64,000 nt of DNA from Climacium dendroides. Taxonomy: Eukaryota; Streptophyta; Bryopsida; Hypnales; Climaciaceae. A program made the translations under genes and the position numbers. The notes beneath the pieces are model-generated. The model searched no databases and was not told where the DNA came from. It was given only the letters and a program-made list of their open reading frames with translations. Positions 11,996 through 23,360 of this stretch are shown here, in pieces; within the stretch, counting starts at the first letter, position 1, and each line of letters begins with the position of its first letter. Location of the stretch: contig OX467086.1 in the NCBI GenBank assembly GCA_950106755.1, positions 32,692,001 to 32,756,000 on the forward strand, in the 5' to 3' direction.

Positions 11996-12903
11996 TTAAC
12001 CCCTAAAGTTCCTTTGCTATGTTTTCACTAAAAACGTTCCAAAACTATCATTTCTAGTACAAGTATCAATTTTTTTTTAAAACCTTTTTTTTGACACATG
12101 TAACCATAGGATCTTGTAGTATGTTGACTTGGAAAAATTTCAAAAATTTCCACCACATGGATTGCAAGATATAAGCATTCAAATTCACTGAAATCATTTT
12201 TCTAGCCCTGAGAAAAACAAGCCAGCCACACTTTACAAGCTCACTTTCCTACGAAAAAATGTTTAAAATGGTGGTTACTCTTTGGATTCTTTTTCCTTAA
12301 CAAGTTGGTCACATGCTTGAAAAATTTTAGATCATTTGGAATTGTACAATGTATAGGAAAAACAAAGTAAGTAGACAATAGTAGAGAATGATTCAAAATA
12401 TTAAATTGTTGAAGGTTTAATTATGGAATTGAAATATGCCAATTCCAACAGTTGAAATGTTTTTATAAACAATTTATATCCTACGATTTTATTTCTTTCA
12501 AAAAATGTTGAAAATTGAGTAAAATAAAGGACTTCAAAGTTTATGTTAGAACAGAGAATCCATAATTGCCCTCAAACAAAAACTCCTCAATAACTTTCAT
12601 CTCATTGAGTAAAATGGAATGATTCAAAGGTTTCCATAAACTTAACTCTAGAAAACCAATTTCAAATTTTTGTTTTAAAAAAAGTGATTTTTTTTATCTG
12701 CCCATACTGCCCAGCTAGTGAAAAAAGTAACATATTTGGCCATGACTTTTGACTTGTATTTCCAAATGTCATGAAATTTGGTGTGTTTGAGAGACATTCT
12801 TGCCCTCACCTTCTATTAAAATTTCAGCATTAAATATGCAGATCTCTAGTCACAAGTAATTTCTATACAACCTAAAAACGCATGCTAGTCCTTTAGAGGT
12901 TAA
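11996..12903. mobile_element. TTAA-flanked non-autonomous DNA element, 900 bp
   Basis: TTAA at 11996-11999 and 12900-12903 bracket an element that begins CCCCTAAAGTTCC and ends with the complement of CCTCTAAAGGACTAG. The interior is non-coding and AT-rich, and it is repeated in inverted orientation at 8450-9265 and again near 51.9-52.3 kb. It is the best-preserved copy of that family in the window because both termini and both TTAA sites survive. Confidence 0.6.
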
Positions 12904-13309
12904 GTAAGGTATGTACACTAGGGCTATTTTGTGGCTTTCTAGTGCCAAATTGCACCCAAAAAAAGTTGTTTTGGCTAAAAAAATGGTAAATTATTGTGAA
13001 GTTTTTTTCTAGAAAACTTCAAATTAAAAAAAATCTTGGATGAAATTGCCAAATTGTGGATGAAAATAGAATTAGAGATATGTGATATTTTCTATCCAAT
13101 ATGTGGGTGAATGCACCACCGTAACATTTTATGTTGCCACTTTTGCACTTCATAAAAAATGAAAATAAAAGCCCTAATGTACATCCATAGTTTATTTGCC
13201 CCAAATGCAATACCAACATTTGGACCAAAAAGTGTTGCAAAAAGTTAGATATTGTTTACACAAAGATGTACACATTGAGCTGTGAGAGCTTGATCTATAA
13301 GAGTCTAGA

Positions 13310-13538
13310 GTCAAACCACCCATTCCCAACCAAGGATCCATACCCAACTTGTAGGGTGTGGCTATTTCCAACCAAGCCACGGGAACAAATTTCCAACCTA
13401 AGTTTGGGATGTTTTTGTTTTTTTTCTTTTCAGGGTTGAGACTAATAAGGTTACAACACATGTCCCGAAGTAGTGAGGAAGAAAGTAGGAAGTAGTGAGC
13501 AAAAAAATAGTTCTGGAATGATCGGAATTGGAAGACTC
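13310..13538 (-). repeat. Right arm of a 220-bp inverted repeat pair
   Basis: This is the partner of 11594-11815 in opposite orientation, ending GATCGGAATTGGAAGACTCT. It differs by substitutions and small gaps, including an expanded T/A tract. If transcribed across both arms, the region would form a long double-stranded RNA with a loop of about 1.5 kb. Confidence 0.6.
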
Positions 13539-13904
13539 TATATAGTAAACTTGCCAATCACCGCACAAACAAAATTCAAATCCTTCTCTACATAACTATA
13601 GAGACTTGCTTGTTTTGAAATTTGGTATCATTATTAAATGTCATGTTAAAATTCACCTACCAAAATCAAAAACCTCAAAAATATCTTCCTACAAATTTTA
13701 TTGCAATTTGAAGGTGATGCACTTGAAATCTAGTCAAAAATTCTTTGCACCCCTTCTCCATACAGTGTACAGTCATTGAGCACTGATACAAAAGTTTGTT
13801 TGTTGAATTGTGTGGTTACTGTACGGTAATTGACAATGGTTGTTGTGCAGTTCTTGGATGTATGTGGTGAATGGACAATCTATACCTTATGGCCAATCTC
13901 TTCT

Positions 13905-14985
13905 ATTAAGACAGCATGTTTGTTTTGTTTTGTTTTGTTTGTTTTGTTTCTCATGTTGAGATCTCCCGGACCGTGTGTCCCCTGGTCACGTGCTTGGTAC
14001 CGTTGGAAAGTCCTCAGAGGTGCACTAGCTTGGTTTCGTGGCGTTCCGATGTACGGTGTGAAAGTTGTGCATTTTTTAGTTATTTTTGGTTCTAGAAAAT
14101 TAGAAAATTACTTTTTCTTATATTTTGGTCAAGATCTTGGTACTGTCAGAAAGCTCTCAATGAGGAGGGGTGCACGAGCTTGGTTTCATGGCATTCCGAC
14201 TCATGGTGAGAAAGTTATGCATTTTTGAAGTATTTTTATGAACTAAATAATTAGAAAATTGCTTTTTTAATATTTTGGTCACAATTTTGGTATCGTCGGA
14301 AAGCTCTCGACGAGGAGGGGTGCAAAGGCTTGGTTTCGTGGCATTCCGACTGACGATGAGAAAGTTATGGATTTTTGAGTTGTTTTTGGTTCTAAAAAAA
14401 TTAGAAAATTACTTTTACTTTTGTTTTGATTGTGGCAACGCCAGAGGGCACACACATAGCCACAGGGCACATTCCTTTTACTTTTGTTTTGATTGTGGCA
14501 ACGCCAGAAGGCACACACATAGCCACAGGGCACATTCCTTTTACTTTTGTTTAGACTGTGGCAATAGCACAGGGCACACTAGTCTATACCTTAAGACAAG
14601 CTATTTGTTTTGTTTGTCACATTGAGATCTCTTGAACTGTGCATCCCCCGATCGCGTGCTTGGTACCGTCGGAAAGCTCTCGGCGAGGAGGGATGCACCG
14701 GCTTAGTTTCTTGGCGTTTGGACGTACGGTGTGAACATTATGCATTTTGAGTTATTTTTTGTTCTAAAAAATTAGAAAATTACTTTTTCTTATATTTTGG
14801 TCACAATCTTGTTAACGTCGGAAAGCTCTCGGCAAGGAGGGGTGCACGAGCTTGGTTTTGTGGCATTCCGACTCATGGTGAGAAAGTTATGCATTTTTTA
14901 GTTGTTTTTGGTTCTAAAAAATTAGAAAGATTAGTTTTACTTTTGTTTTGATTGTGGCAATGGCACAGGATACACTAGTTTACTC
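13905..14985. repeat. Higher-order tandem repeat array (about 147-bp and 63-bp units)
   Basis: Five units of about 143-150 bp begin near 13994, 14137, 14287, 14660 and 14809. Each carries the core GTCGGAAAGCTCTCGGCGAG, then TTGGTTTCGTGGCATTCCGA and AAAGTTATGCATTTTT. Between units three and four sit 2.4 copies of a 63-bp unit (14417-14479, 14480-14542, then partial) containing GATTGTGGCAACGCCAGA. Units one and four are each preceded by a related TTGAGATCTC leader, so a larger block has itself been duplicated. Some copies stay open for about 100 codons, which is a by-product of repetition. Confidence 0.8.
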
Positions 14986-16360
14986 TAAATCAGGTATGGA
15001 TCAAGGCCAACTTTTGGCTTCTAAAATTCATAGTGATTTCAATTCAAGGCATAAAAATACCCCCCAAAAAATTGCAATCCCCATGATTTCTGTCTTCCTA
15101 CATGACAGAAATTTCACGTTGCCTTACACTGCTCCAGAACATGTGGGAAATCAGTTAAGTGGTCAAGTAGGGGTGGTTCTGCCCTAGTTTTTTTTGTTTT
15201 TTTTTACCCTTTCATTTGAAGTATTGGGATGGTGGCTGTGTGAAAAAACTTTATGTGACATGACTGGCAGAGAACACCCTCCTGCAGTCCCTGCCTGCCT
15301 GACCTGCAGCCTCCTACAAGAGGGAGAATAAACTTTTTCTCAAAAGCCAAAAAAACCATGATGAAGGTGGGGCTTGGAGTGGTTGTATCGAAGAAACACA
15401 ATCAGATGTGACAGAACAGAAACCCACAAACAGAAAAGAAAAAACATGGAAAGAAAAAAAATTTAATTTAATTTTTAAAAAAAAAAAATCTGTAGAATGG
15501 GGCTATTTCAAAGTGCATGCATGCATTTCAAAAGAGCTTATGAAGTTTAAGGTGTGACCACCCATAACCGACCAAGTAAACAACTGTGGACATGATGTGG
15601 AGTACAGTAAGGTACAGGAAATATTTCTACGTGTGCAGAGGGATAGAAATGAGGGGATAGCCAAAATTTGGTAATTTTATTGCTTGAACTCAAATTACTA
15701 TGAATTTTGGAAGGCAAAGTTGGTCTGGAACGTGTAAAGGTAGTATGGCCTTAAAGCGATCATTTACCAGCTGGTCCCCTTTTTTGTGAAGGTTTCTATG
15801 AATAGAAATATTTTTGGATCATTTTTCAGAGAAAGAAAAATGGATGCGGAACGTCACACAAGTGGTTTCATATTTTTTGAATCATTTTTGAATTAATTAT
15901 GAATTTTCAAAAAAACTTGTTGTAGGCACCTATTTGTGACCCTAAGTCTTCCAAAGTCCGACTACTTGCAACTTCTAAAGTGATCTCAGTAAATGAAGGC
16001 TAACAATTGGTTTGAAGAATAAATAATGCTTTTCTCTCGATTCTCTCAATGGCTTGAGAGGTCCATTTAAGGACCACCTACTATCCATTTCAGACCTTAA
16101 TATAGGGGCGATTTGAAGAAGCCACTCTCTTTAGAGCAGACTACCCTTAGACTATTCCAAAACCGCTCATTTAAGAGACAACTTCTTCTTCACTAAGGCA
16201 CTCTAAACCAAAGCAGATGTGTCAAGAAAAGAATGGAGGAATGAATGGTGGGAAATCAAGAACTCATGTTTGGAAATTAGTCCCAACCTCTGCTGCATTT
16301 CTACCCCCCTACTTATTGTTTGACAACTTGGAATCCTCGGGCACGCTAAATCTTTTTCTT
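14986..16360. other. Intergenic, nothing recognised
   Basis: This is AT-rich sequence with long A and T tracts (for example 15190-15205 and 15440-15490). No gene, RNA or clear transposon terminus was identified. Confidence 0.4.
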
Positions 16361-16650
16361 CCCATGACGCTCGCTCATCCTTTTCTTTTTCCCCATGATG
16401 TGCCGGCTCATCCTTTTTTTTCCCTCATGATGAACCAACTCATTCATTTTTTTTCCCATAACGACGTCTCTTTCATTTTCTTCCCATGACGACGGCTCTT
16501 TCATTTTTTTTCCCATGATGACGGCTCTTTCATTTTTTTTCCCATGATGACGGCTCTTTCATTTTTTTTTCCCATGACGACGGCTCTTCTCTTTCCTTCC
16601 CCATGACACTGGGAACATTCTTTTTCTTCCCATGATGCCAGACTGACTGT
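16361..16650. repeat. 28-33 bp minisatellite, about 10 units
   Basis: Units begin near 16361, 16392, 16422, 16455, 16483, 16512, 16541, 16571, 16600 and 16629. The consensus is roughly CCCATGACGACGGCTCTTTC followed by a T-rich tract. The central units (16483-16600) are almost identical, while the edges are degenerate, as expected for an array growing from the middle. The pyrimidine bias of the + strand is extreme. Confidence 0.85.
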
Positions 16651-17115
16651 TCATCAAACCTGAGCAGACTCTCAAGTCCTCAACACCATTTGGCAAGTGT
16701 GGTCGAAGAAATTTGTTGCACCATGAAAGCACCGAAACTTACAACAGAAAACTTAGCAGGCTACGCACTTGCAAGCCTTAGATGAGGTAGGGTGCTCTAA
16801 ATGCAACCTTCCTATGAAAGCAACCACTAACGGAGAGGTACATTTTGCTTTCTTCAATGAACCAATAGTGTACATTTTAGGAGGTGGTCATTTTCAACGA
16901 CTGCTTTGTTTCAACTTCAAAATTTTGTAACTAATTCCACGAAGGTTCAAAAAATATGAAACAACTTGGGTTAGATGCCAATTTCATTTTCCTTCCTACA
17001 AAAATTTATTGAAATTTGTTTCAAGGAGCTTAGCTTTCTCCCACATGCAATCAACTCTTAAATGGTTGCTTTAAGAGCAGATTGCCTAAGTCCTTCTTTA
17101 GTTATTGCCTATACA

Positions 17116-17368
17116 CATTAGGAAAAGTTTTAGGTTGAAAAGGCCACCAGTTTCTGATTTTTGGCACCACGGTAGTACAAGTACAAAAACTATTTTTAAT
17201 TAAAAATATGATCTTCTAAAAATTAAAAATATATTTTAAAAATAGCCAATCCAACACGATGCTGATGTGACACCGATAGTACCATGTCATATTCAATTTT
17301 TTTCCGTGTAATTGCACCGTGGGGATGCAAACCTCATAGCCTCTTTGAGGCCTGAAATTTTCCTAATG
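17116..17368. mobile_element. MITE, CATTAGGAAAA-terminal family, copy 3
   Basis: The left end CATTAGGAAAAGTTTTAGGT and the right end, complement of CATTAGGAAAATTTCAGGCC, form terminal inverted repeats of about 30 bp with mismatches. Length is 253 bp. The interior shares the GATGTGACACCGATAGTACC/GATGTGTCACTATTGGTGTC region with copy 1 at 6216-6508. Confidence 0.6.
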
Positions 17369-18039
17369 TTTTGAAGACTAATAACAATAGGGTCGATCAC
17401 ATATTCACATTGACTCTGGATTTGGTTGTAACACTACAATGATTTGTCCTATTAATGAAGAGGAGATTATTTAGCTTCATAACCTTCATTTAGGAAATTA
17501 TTGTCACTTGAAAATTTAGCATCACTATAGAATTTTATTTATTTTAAAATTGATGTAATAGTGATTTACCAATGTCATGCCATTTGTAAAATAAATAAAT
17601 TAGTATATGTTAAAATAATATTTAATTATACATACTAATAAGACAAATGAGTATAGGATTTTTTTGTATGCAAAGACATGGAGAAGGATCTATGAGAATA
17701 GTTACTTAAAACTAGTCTAATTTGCCATGTGGTTCTTCTTATGAGTTGTGCCCTTGGTCTATCTAGAACAAATTCTACTACATGGATTTGTACTAATAAT
17801 GACAAGGGGGATTAGAATTACCTACAAAATTAGTATTACTTGAAATTTTTATTTTTGTAGAAATTGATAATTTACAACAATTTTTTATTTGTACAAATTC
17901 AAAATAGTGTGATTTGGTAAATATTTCAAGATTTGGTTTTTGAAATTGAGACAATTTTTGTTTACATGATGTTTAGGTTCACTCATTCACTTTCGCATAG
18001 TACACCCTTACAATCATTAGATGTTTTTCAGCTACATTA

Positions 18040-18290
18040 GAAGGCCATTTCAGGCCAATTTCCCATGTTGGGAACCAACCATTGCTAGCCTAAACAAAAA
18101 ATTAATTTTAAAAAATATATTTAAAAGATAATAATAATTTATTATTATTATTTGATGTGGCAATTGCTTTGCCACATTAGACTGTTGTTGTAGCTGAGTT
18201 CCCACGGTTTGAGAACGTAGGGAGCTTGTAGCCTTATAAAAAAGGTGAATCTCATCTAATGAGAGATATGCATAATATTATCGACCAATG
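18040..18290 (+). repeat. Dispersed repeat with a GATGTGGCAA palindrome, copy 1
   Basis: The shared core is an ATT-rich tract followed by TTTGATGTGGCAATTGCTTT and GCCACATTA, a small foldback. The order 'GGCC...TTTC block, AT-rich spacer, ATT repeats, GATGTGGCAA palindrome, GAATCTCATCTAATG' is matched in reverse complement at about 56935-57235 and, more diverged, at 50630-50870. It is non-coding. Confidence 0.55.
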
Positions 18291-18971
18291 CTAGTAGGGT
18301 CCCTTTTGCTCCCTTAGAAAGTTGGGGCCCCCAAACTTTGTAAGTTCTTGGTCCATTGACTCTTTGCAATCTCTACCTTCATGCAATTTGTATCTCTCTC
18401 TGGTCAACCTATAACTTTCTGCATATTAAATTGGATTTACTCCCATATATTTTGAAAATAATGGTTTAGGATGGTTAACAATGTTATGTTCCATCTAGTT
18501 AGCATAAGACAAGTCAAAGACAAAGATTTTATATATGAAGATGATTCATCATTGTTGTAAAATCACAATATGATATGATACCAAATAACAAGTTTGGATT
18601 CTAGACCATAGAGGTAGAAATTTGAAGCTAATCTCCACCAATTATTTGAACTTGCAATCTTGTACTTTCTTAAGAGTCAAACTTACCTCTTAAATGTACA
18701 CAACCTTCAAAATTTTGCTAATACCAAAATGTGGTGCCTTGGGCATTTAGGGATTAACTTCTTTTGTGGCAAAATTTATGACAAGGTTATGACTTGAAGT
18801 TAAAGAAACACCATCACTATCTAATGGAGAAAAAACAAATAGTTGAAGCTGCAAGTGCTTCTCGGGCACTAAGGCCTTGATTGAGTCCTATGCAAATTAA
18901 AAAATCTTTTTGTGAAGTTCTACTAATAATGCCACAAGGTTTTACAATGAATAATCATTCAAAAAATAATT
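18291..18971. other. Intergenic, with one half-site of a TTAA element
   Basis: No gene is seen. At 18725-18750 the sequence TGCCTTGGGCATTTAGGG followed by ATTAA matches the right terminus of the element at 21530-22185, and homology extends about 50 bp inward. No left end was found, so this is a truncated copy. Confidence 0.45.
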
Positions 18972-19238
18972 ATATATATGCCACATTTAACTACTTCTGG
19001 ACTATTCATTGAATTCTGGACTATTCACTGAATTCAAAACATCGGGAGATCTCCCGATGTTTGTATAGATTGGGAGATCTTTTGATGTTGATATAGATCT
19101 CTTGATGTTTTGAACTGATCCCCCGATGAAAATTTAGATCCCTGATGTTTTGGATAGATCCTTTGATGCATCTTTCAATGACCATTATGAATTCTGGACT
19201 TTCAAAAGTCCATAAGTAGTTAAATGTAGCATATATTT
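18972..19238. mobile_element. MITE with a 26-bp perfect palindrome
   Basis: Terminal inverted repeats of about 30 bp lie at 18972-19002 and 19208-19238, sharing CATTTAACTACTT and ATATATG. The interior holds about six degenerate GATCTCCCGATGTTTT-like repeats; two of them are head-to-head and form a perfect 26-bp palindrome at 19037-19062 centred on an AGATCT (BglII-type) site. There is no coding capacity. Confidence 0.7.
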
Positions 19239-21269
19239 ATCATGGTAATGTATGTTACTATAAATTCAATTATTTATTTAGAATTTTACATTTTAGATAG
19301 TAAGTTCCCTAATAAAGCAATGAAGATTTCATATTTCACTTCAATTAAAATTTTAGATTTTAGATTTGAAATTTTATTGGTTTGGCAAATTTGGTTCTTT
19401 GTAATTCAATACTAATTAATTACATGATAAACTAGTCATCGAGGTAATGAAATCCTTCAATGGTATAATCTTAAAAACAATACTCATGTAGAAATAGCCT
19501 AGAATATTAAAGATTTAGATGTTGATTTTTAAGATGTTGATTTTTAAGATGTTTTTTTTTGCAAAAATGTAGAATGCAATACTAATTTTATTTGAATTGG
19601 ATGTCAACATGGTTTTTGGTTGCAATAACCAATTTGATATTTTGTTAGGAGGTTAGTAAAGTTAGTCACTCTACATGATGATGCCATGCATATATTTATG
19701 TTTTTTGGGGGACAATACCTAATACAAGCCTTCACAACACTCGTGTAATTCTAGAGGGACGTAGTTTGATTTGTACAAACATCTAAGAGTAGATGACAAA
19801 TCACTAAGAAAGAACCCGTTAGTATAGAGTGGTTCTTCTTTAGTTTAGATGGATTTTTTTTTACTCTGCCTCATATTGGATAAAAGATATAAGACAATAA
19901 ATAGGAGGATGCAAAAAACCTGGAGTAAGAATGGGTGTAAAATAAAATAAAATCCTTAGGCATTTCTGATAAGTGCCTCCCGAGATTCTCCTTCAATTTC
20001 CACTTTCACTACATAGAAATGGATGTATTTGATAATTTATTGGAGTAAATTTTTCCTTCTTGAACTAATCAAGCCTTGAATCAAGCATTCAAGGTGCTCA
20101 TCAAGAATGTAGAAGTTGACAAATTAAAACAAAGGTCATTTTTTATTTTACCTTGTTCTCTCATCTCACCTCATGAAAATGAGTATATACAAAAAAATCA
20201 ATGTGGTAATTGTTCATACCTTTGTTGACTAATTGCACAATTGCACTCATCAAAATTCTAAAATCTTCTATCAAATCAAGCATTGGATGAGCACAATACG
20301 AGATGTAGAGATAAAAATTTTAATTTTTTGAATGAAATTTATTAAGTTAAAATAATATTCATGGCAAAAGTATACAAACAATGTATGTATGAACAAAATT
20401 GGATGATATTTTTGACCTGTTTGCATTTTATTTTGTAACACTATTTTAATTTGATAAAAATTTGCCGTGTTATTTCTATGTTTTTAAATTTTTAAATTTT
20501 TTTTAAGGATACCTTGCCAACTTACCACACTAGTACATTGTGTTTTTGATCTTTTAATTTGTTTCTAATAGACACTATGTTTGTCTTTCTAAGGCCAAAT
20601 CCAAATTTTCTTGTCTATAATGTATGAGGTTTTGAATGTGCCTTGGTCTCAATTTCTAAGTTTTTATCACTTGAAAGACAATAATATATTTATTATGTAG
20701 CATTATGTGTTGCACTCATGATACCCTAAGCAACATTATCATTTGGCACAAGATTGTATTTCACCATAAGAATTGGAACAATGAATTAGTGTAATTTTAT
20801 TGGATTCTTTCATATCACCGATATGATGATCAATTGTATGATGAATAAACCTACTTTTACTATTTTAAAACTTAATGATCCCTATTGATCCATTTGAATT
20901 TCATAATCTACTATAATATGAAAGATTTGGCAAATTCTATCTAGATCTGGATACGGATGGAATTGATGAAAAGTTGCTCCAAAGAATTTCAAATTTCCTA
21001 TAGACTTGTTGTTGACCCAAATCAGGTTTCAAGGACATTTACGTTGCTTATTAGCCAAATAAGTGCATAGCCAACAAAGCCATTCAACCAAGTGTGAACT
21101 TTTTGGATTTTTACTTATCGCAAATGTGGCGATCAACTATAAGATGAGGAAGCCTGTTGTTGCTATTTTAAATTCTTTTGATCCCTATTCATCCATTTGA
21201 ATTATGAAAATTACTACAAGAAATAAAGATTTGGCAAGTTATTGACTCAAGTTTGGATGGAATTCGTGA
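19239..21269. other. Intergenic, AT-rich, nothing recognised
   Basis: About 2 kb of very AT-rich sequence with no conserved frame in either direction. It probably consists of old, decayed repeats, but I could not assign any. Confidence 0.4.
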
Positions 21270-21529
21270 AAAGTTGTTGCTCCCCAAACCCTAAAGCTGA
21301 TGGTTGGTTTCAATAGCCTCGCGATTCTCTCTAGCCGACTAGGTAGGTTCAGTCCCTCGCAACAAATCGCCAAAAGCATTGAGTACGCTGAAGAAACGAA
21401 TAGCGATTGACTTAGCGAGCCCTTGTAGCTCTCCCATTGCCATTGGGCTTCCGGAGGTCCGACAAGCCTCCATTGGAGAATGTTCACTTGCCAGATTTTC
21501 GGGTACCCGTCCAGCCTCCGGCCCTTGCA
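21270..21529. other. GC-rich island, possible organelle-derived insert
   Basis: About 260 bp of balanced base composition (roughly half GC) sits abruptly inside sequence of about 30% GC. The right limit coincides with the TTAA element at 21530. Short overlapping frames exist on the minus strand without domain signatures. The composition and texture resemble plant mitochondrial spacer DNA, but I recognise no specific organelle gene, so the origin is unproven. Confidence 0.3.
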
Positions 21530-22185
21530 TTAACCCCTAAATGCCCAAGCCCTGTTTTGAGCTTCTTTGAATTTGCTCTGAATTGAACAAAATGCCAATT
21601 TTTTATGAGATTTGTATCAATTTTTTTGGAATTGTAATCGTACAAATTCAAACTAGACATGTTAGAGATATCATAGGAAAAGAAAACACAACAATATCAC
21701 TTATGGAGTGAAAGATTATAATGTTTGACTATGAGGGTGTTAAAACTGCAAAAGTGATGTCAAGTCTTTCAATCCCCTTTTCACAAGTCAAATCTAAAAA
21801 GTTGGTGATCAAAAAAATATGAGGTTAAAGCACCTAACATGTATAACCCCAATCAATTTATGGCTTCTTAAAATCTACTCTATAATTTTTTTAAATGAAT
21901 TTTGAATGTGACTTTTTCTTCAAGATCTAGTGTATTTGAGGCTCATTTTCAAGAGCTCTCAACACTACAGGAAGTCAAGATTACAATGGGTACCCTTGCA
22001 CAAAATCTTGAATAGAAAAATCACTATAATTTATTTTCAAGATCGGATTTTTGTTGCTAAAACTAGACCTCAAGAAGAACTTTCTAAAAATAAAAATTAC
22101 TAAAAATAAAAACTTGATTAGGTTTTATTTAACTTCAAAGTTTTGCAAACACCAGATTTTGGTGCCTTGGGCATTTAGGGGTTAA
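21530..22185. mobile_element. TTAA-flanked element with perfect 16-bp inverted ends
   Basis: TTAA occurs at 21530-21533 and 22182-22185. The 648-bp element between starts with CCCCTAAATGCCCAAG (21534-21549) and ends with its exact complement (22166-22181). The flanks outside TTAA do not match each other (TTGCA left, GCCAA right), which favours TTAA as the target duplication rather than part of the inverted repeat. The interior is non-coding. A truncated relative of the right end is at 18725-18750. Confidence 0.72.
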
Positions 22186-23360
22186 GCCAAGACAGCCCAT
22201 TGTGGTAAAACGATCCATTGCGGTTGCCTAAGAAATGACCCATTGTGGGTTTTTTTCCGGATGTGGGATGTGGGCAACAATGCATGTCTTACATGACAGC
22301 AATGGAGTGAACACTGACCTCATTAGGAACTTCTGAGTTTTCAAAGTGAAGTCCATTGTAAAAATTGACTCTTTTGGCCTTCTGTAATAGAAAATATTTT
22401 GACTGCATTAGGTAGTGAGATGAACACTACAGATTCAGATTTTGTTGGCCTTAAGGTAGTCTACAGACTCTTTTGGGCTCAATGCTTCAGAAATTCATAG
22501 TGAATTCATACTTTGTCAAAAAAATTTAATTTCAATTGCACTTGCTGTTTCTCACACTTGTACTAATGCTCTAAAAAAATTGTCATGGATTACATACCAT
22601 AGAGTAAAAAATGGAGAAAGAGCCAAAGAATGCAACCTCTCACACCACAACAATAAATCTTCCAACTCTTTCATACATCCAAGATAATCAATTTTTATTT
22701 TTGCACTAAATAAAAAATTAATGTTTAGTTGTTATTGGGTGTGGTGAAGGGACAAGCTTGAATTTTTACATAGTTCTTGATTTAAAATTTTTTAAAGCGT
22801 ATCTAATGAAATGTAGCTCCAATAATCTATTTTTTTAATTCCATTTTGGAAAATTCAACATTTTTAAATTTATAATTTTTGTGACACTTAAAAGATTGCA
22901 TGGTGTGAGCTACAAGAGTACATCAATTACACCATGATGTTGGTCACTATTATTTCCATGCTATTTTAAGCATTTTTGTAATTACTATAATTTTTATACA
23001 AAAATTTCTATAAAACATCATATAAAATTTGATTTGATGTTTTTAATTATGAAAAATTGAGATTAAAATTTAAACATGTATTACTACATCCAAAAAATAT
23101 CAAAATTTTGAAATGTGTGTTCTAATATAGAAATCTAATGAAGTTTGACTAAGCCCAAACACAAAATGTCCTTTAAGGGTTAATATCCTACAACAAATAT
23201 AATGCTACAATACATTAATTCACACAATAGTCATGCAAATTGGAAAGAAGCAATTATAAAATCATATGAATGTAAAATTTTATTAAAAAAATAAAATAAA
23301 CACCACAATCGGTTTTTAAAAATGCATAAAGTAATGATGAATAACATATTTTTTTCAAGT
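22186..23360. other. Intergenic with a lone TTAA-type terminus
   Basis: No gene is seen. At 23160-23180 the sequence ATGTCCTTTAAGGGTTAA resembles the right terminus of the TTAA element group, but no left partner was found. The rest is AT-rich and unassigned; part of it may belong to the Harbinger element that follows. Confidence 0.4.

Noticed and set aside
13830..14625. Two open frames of 116-132 codons across the satellite array
   Set aside because: They are produced by repetition of a stop-poor unit; the frame is not kept between units.
16217..16489. 90-codon open frame
   Set aside because: The second half is the 30-bp minisatellite translated; no domain and no support for expression.
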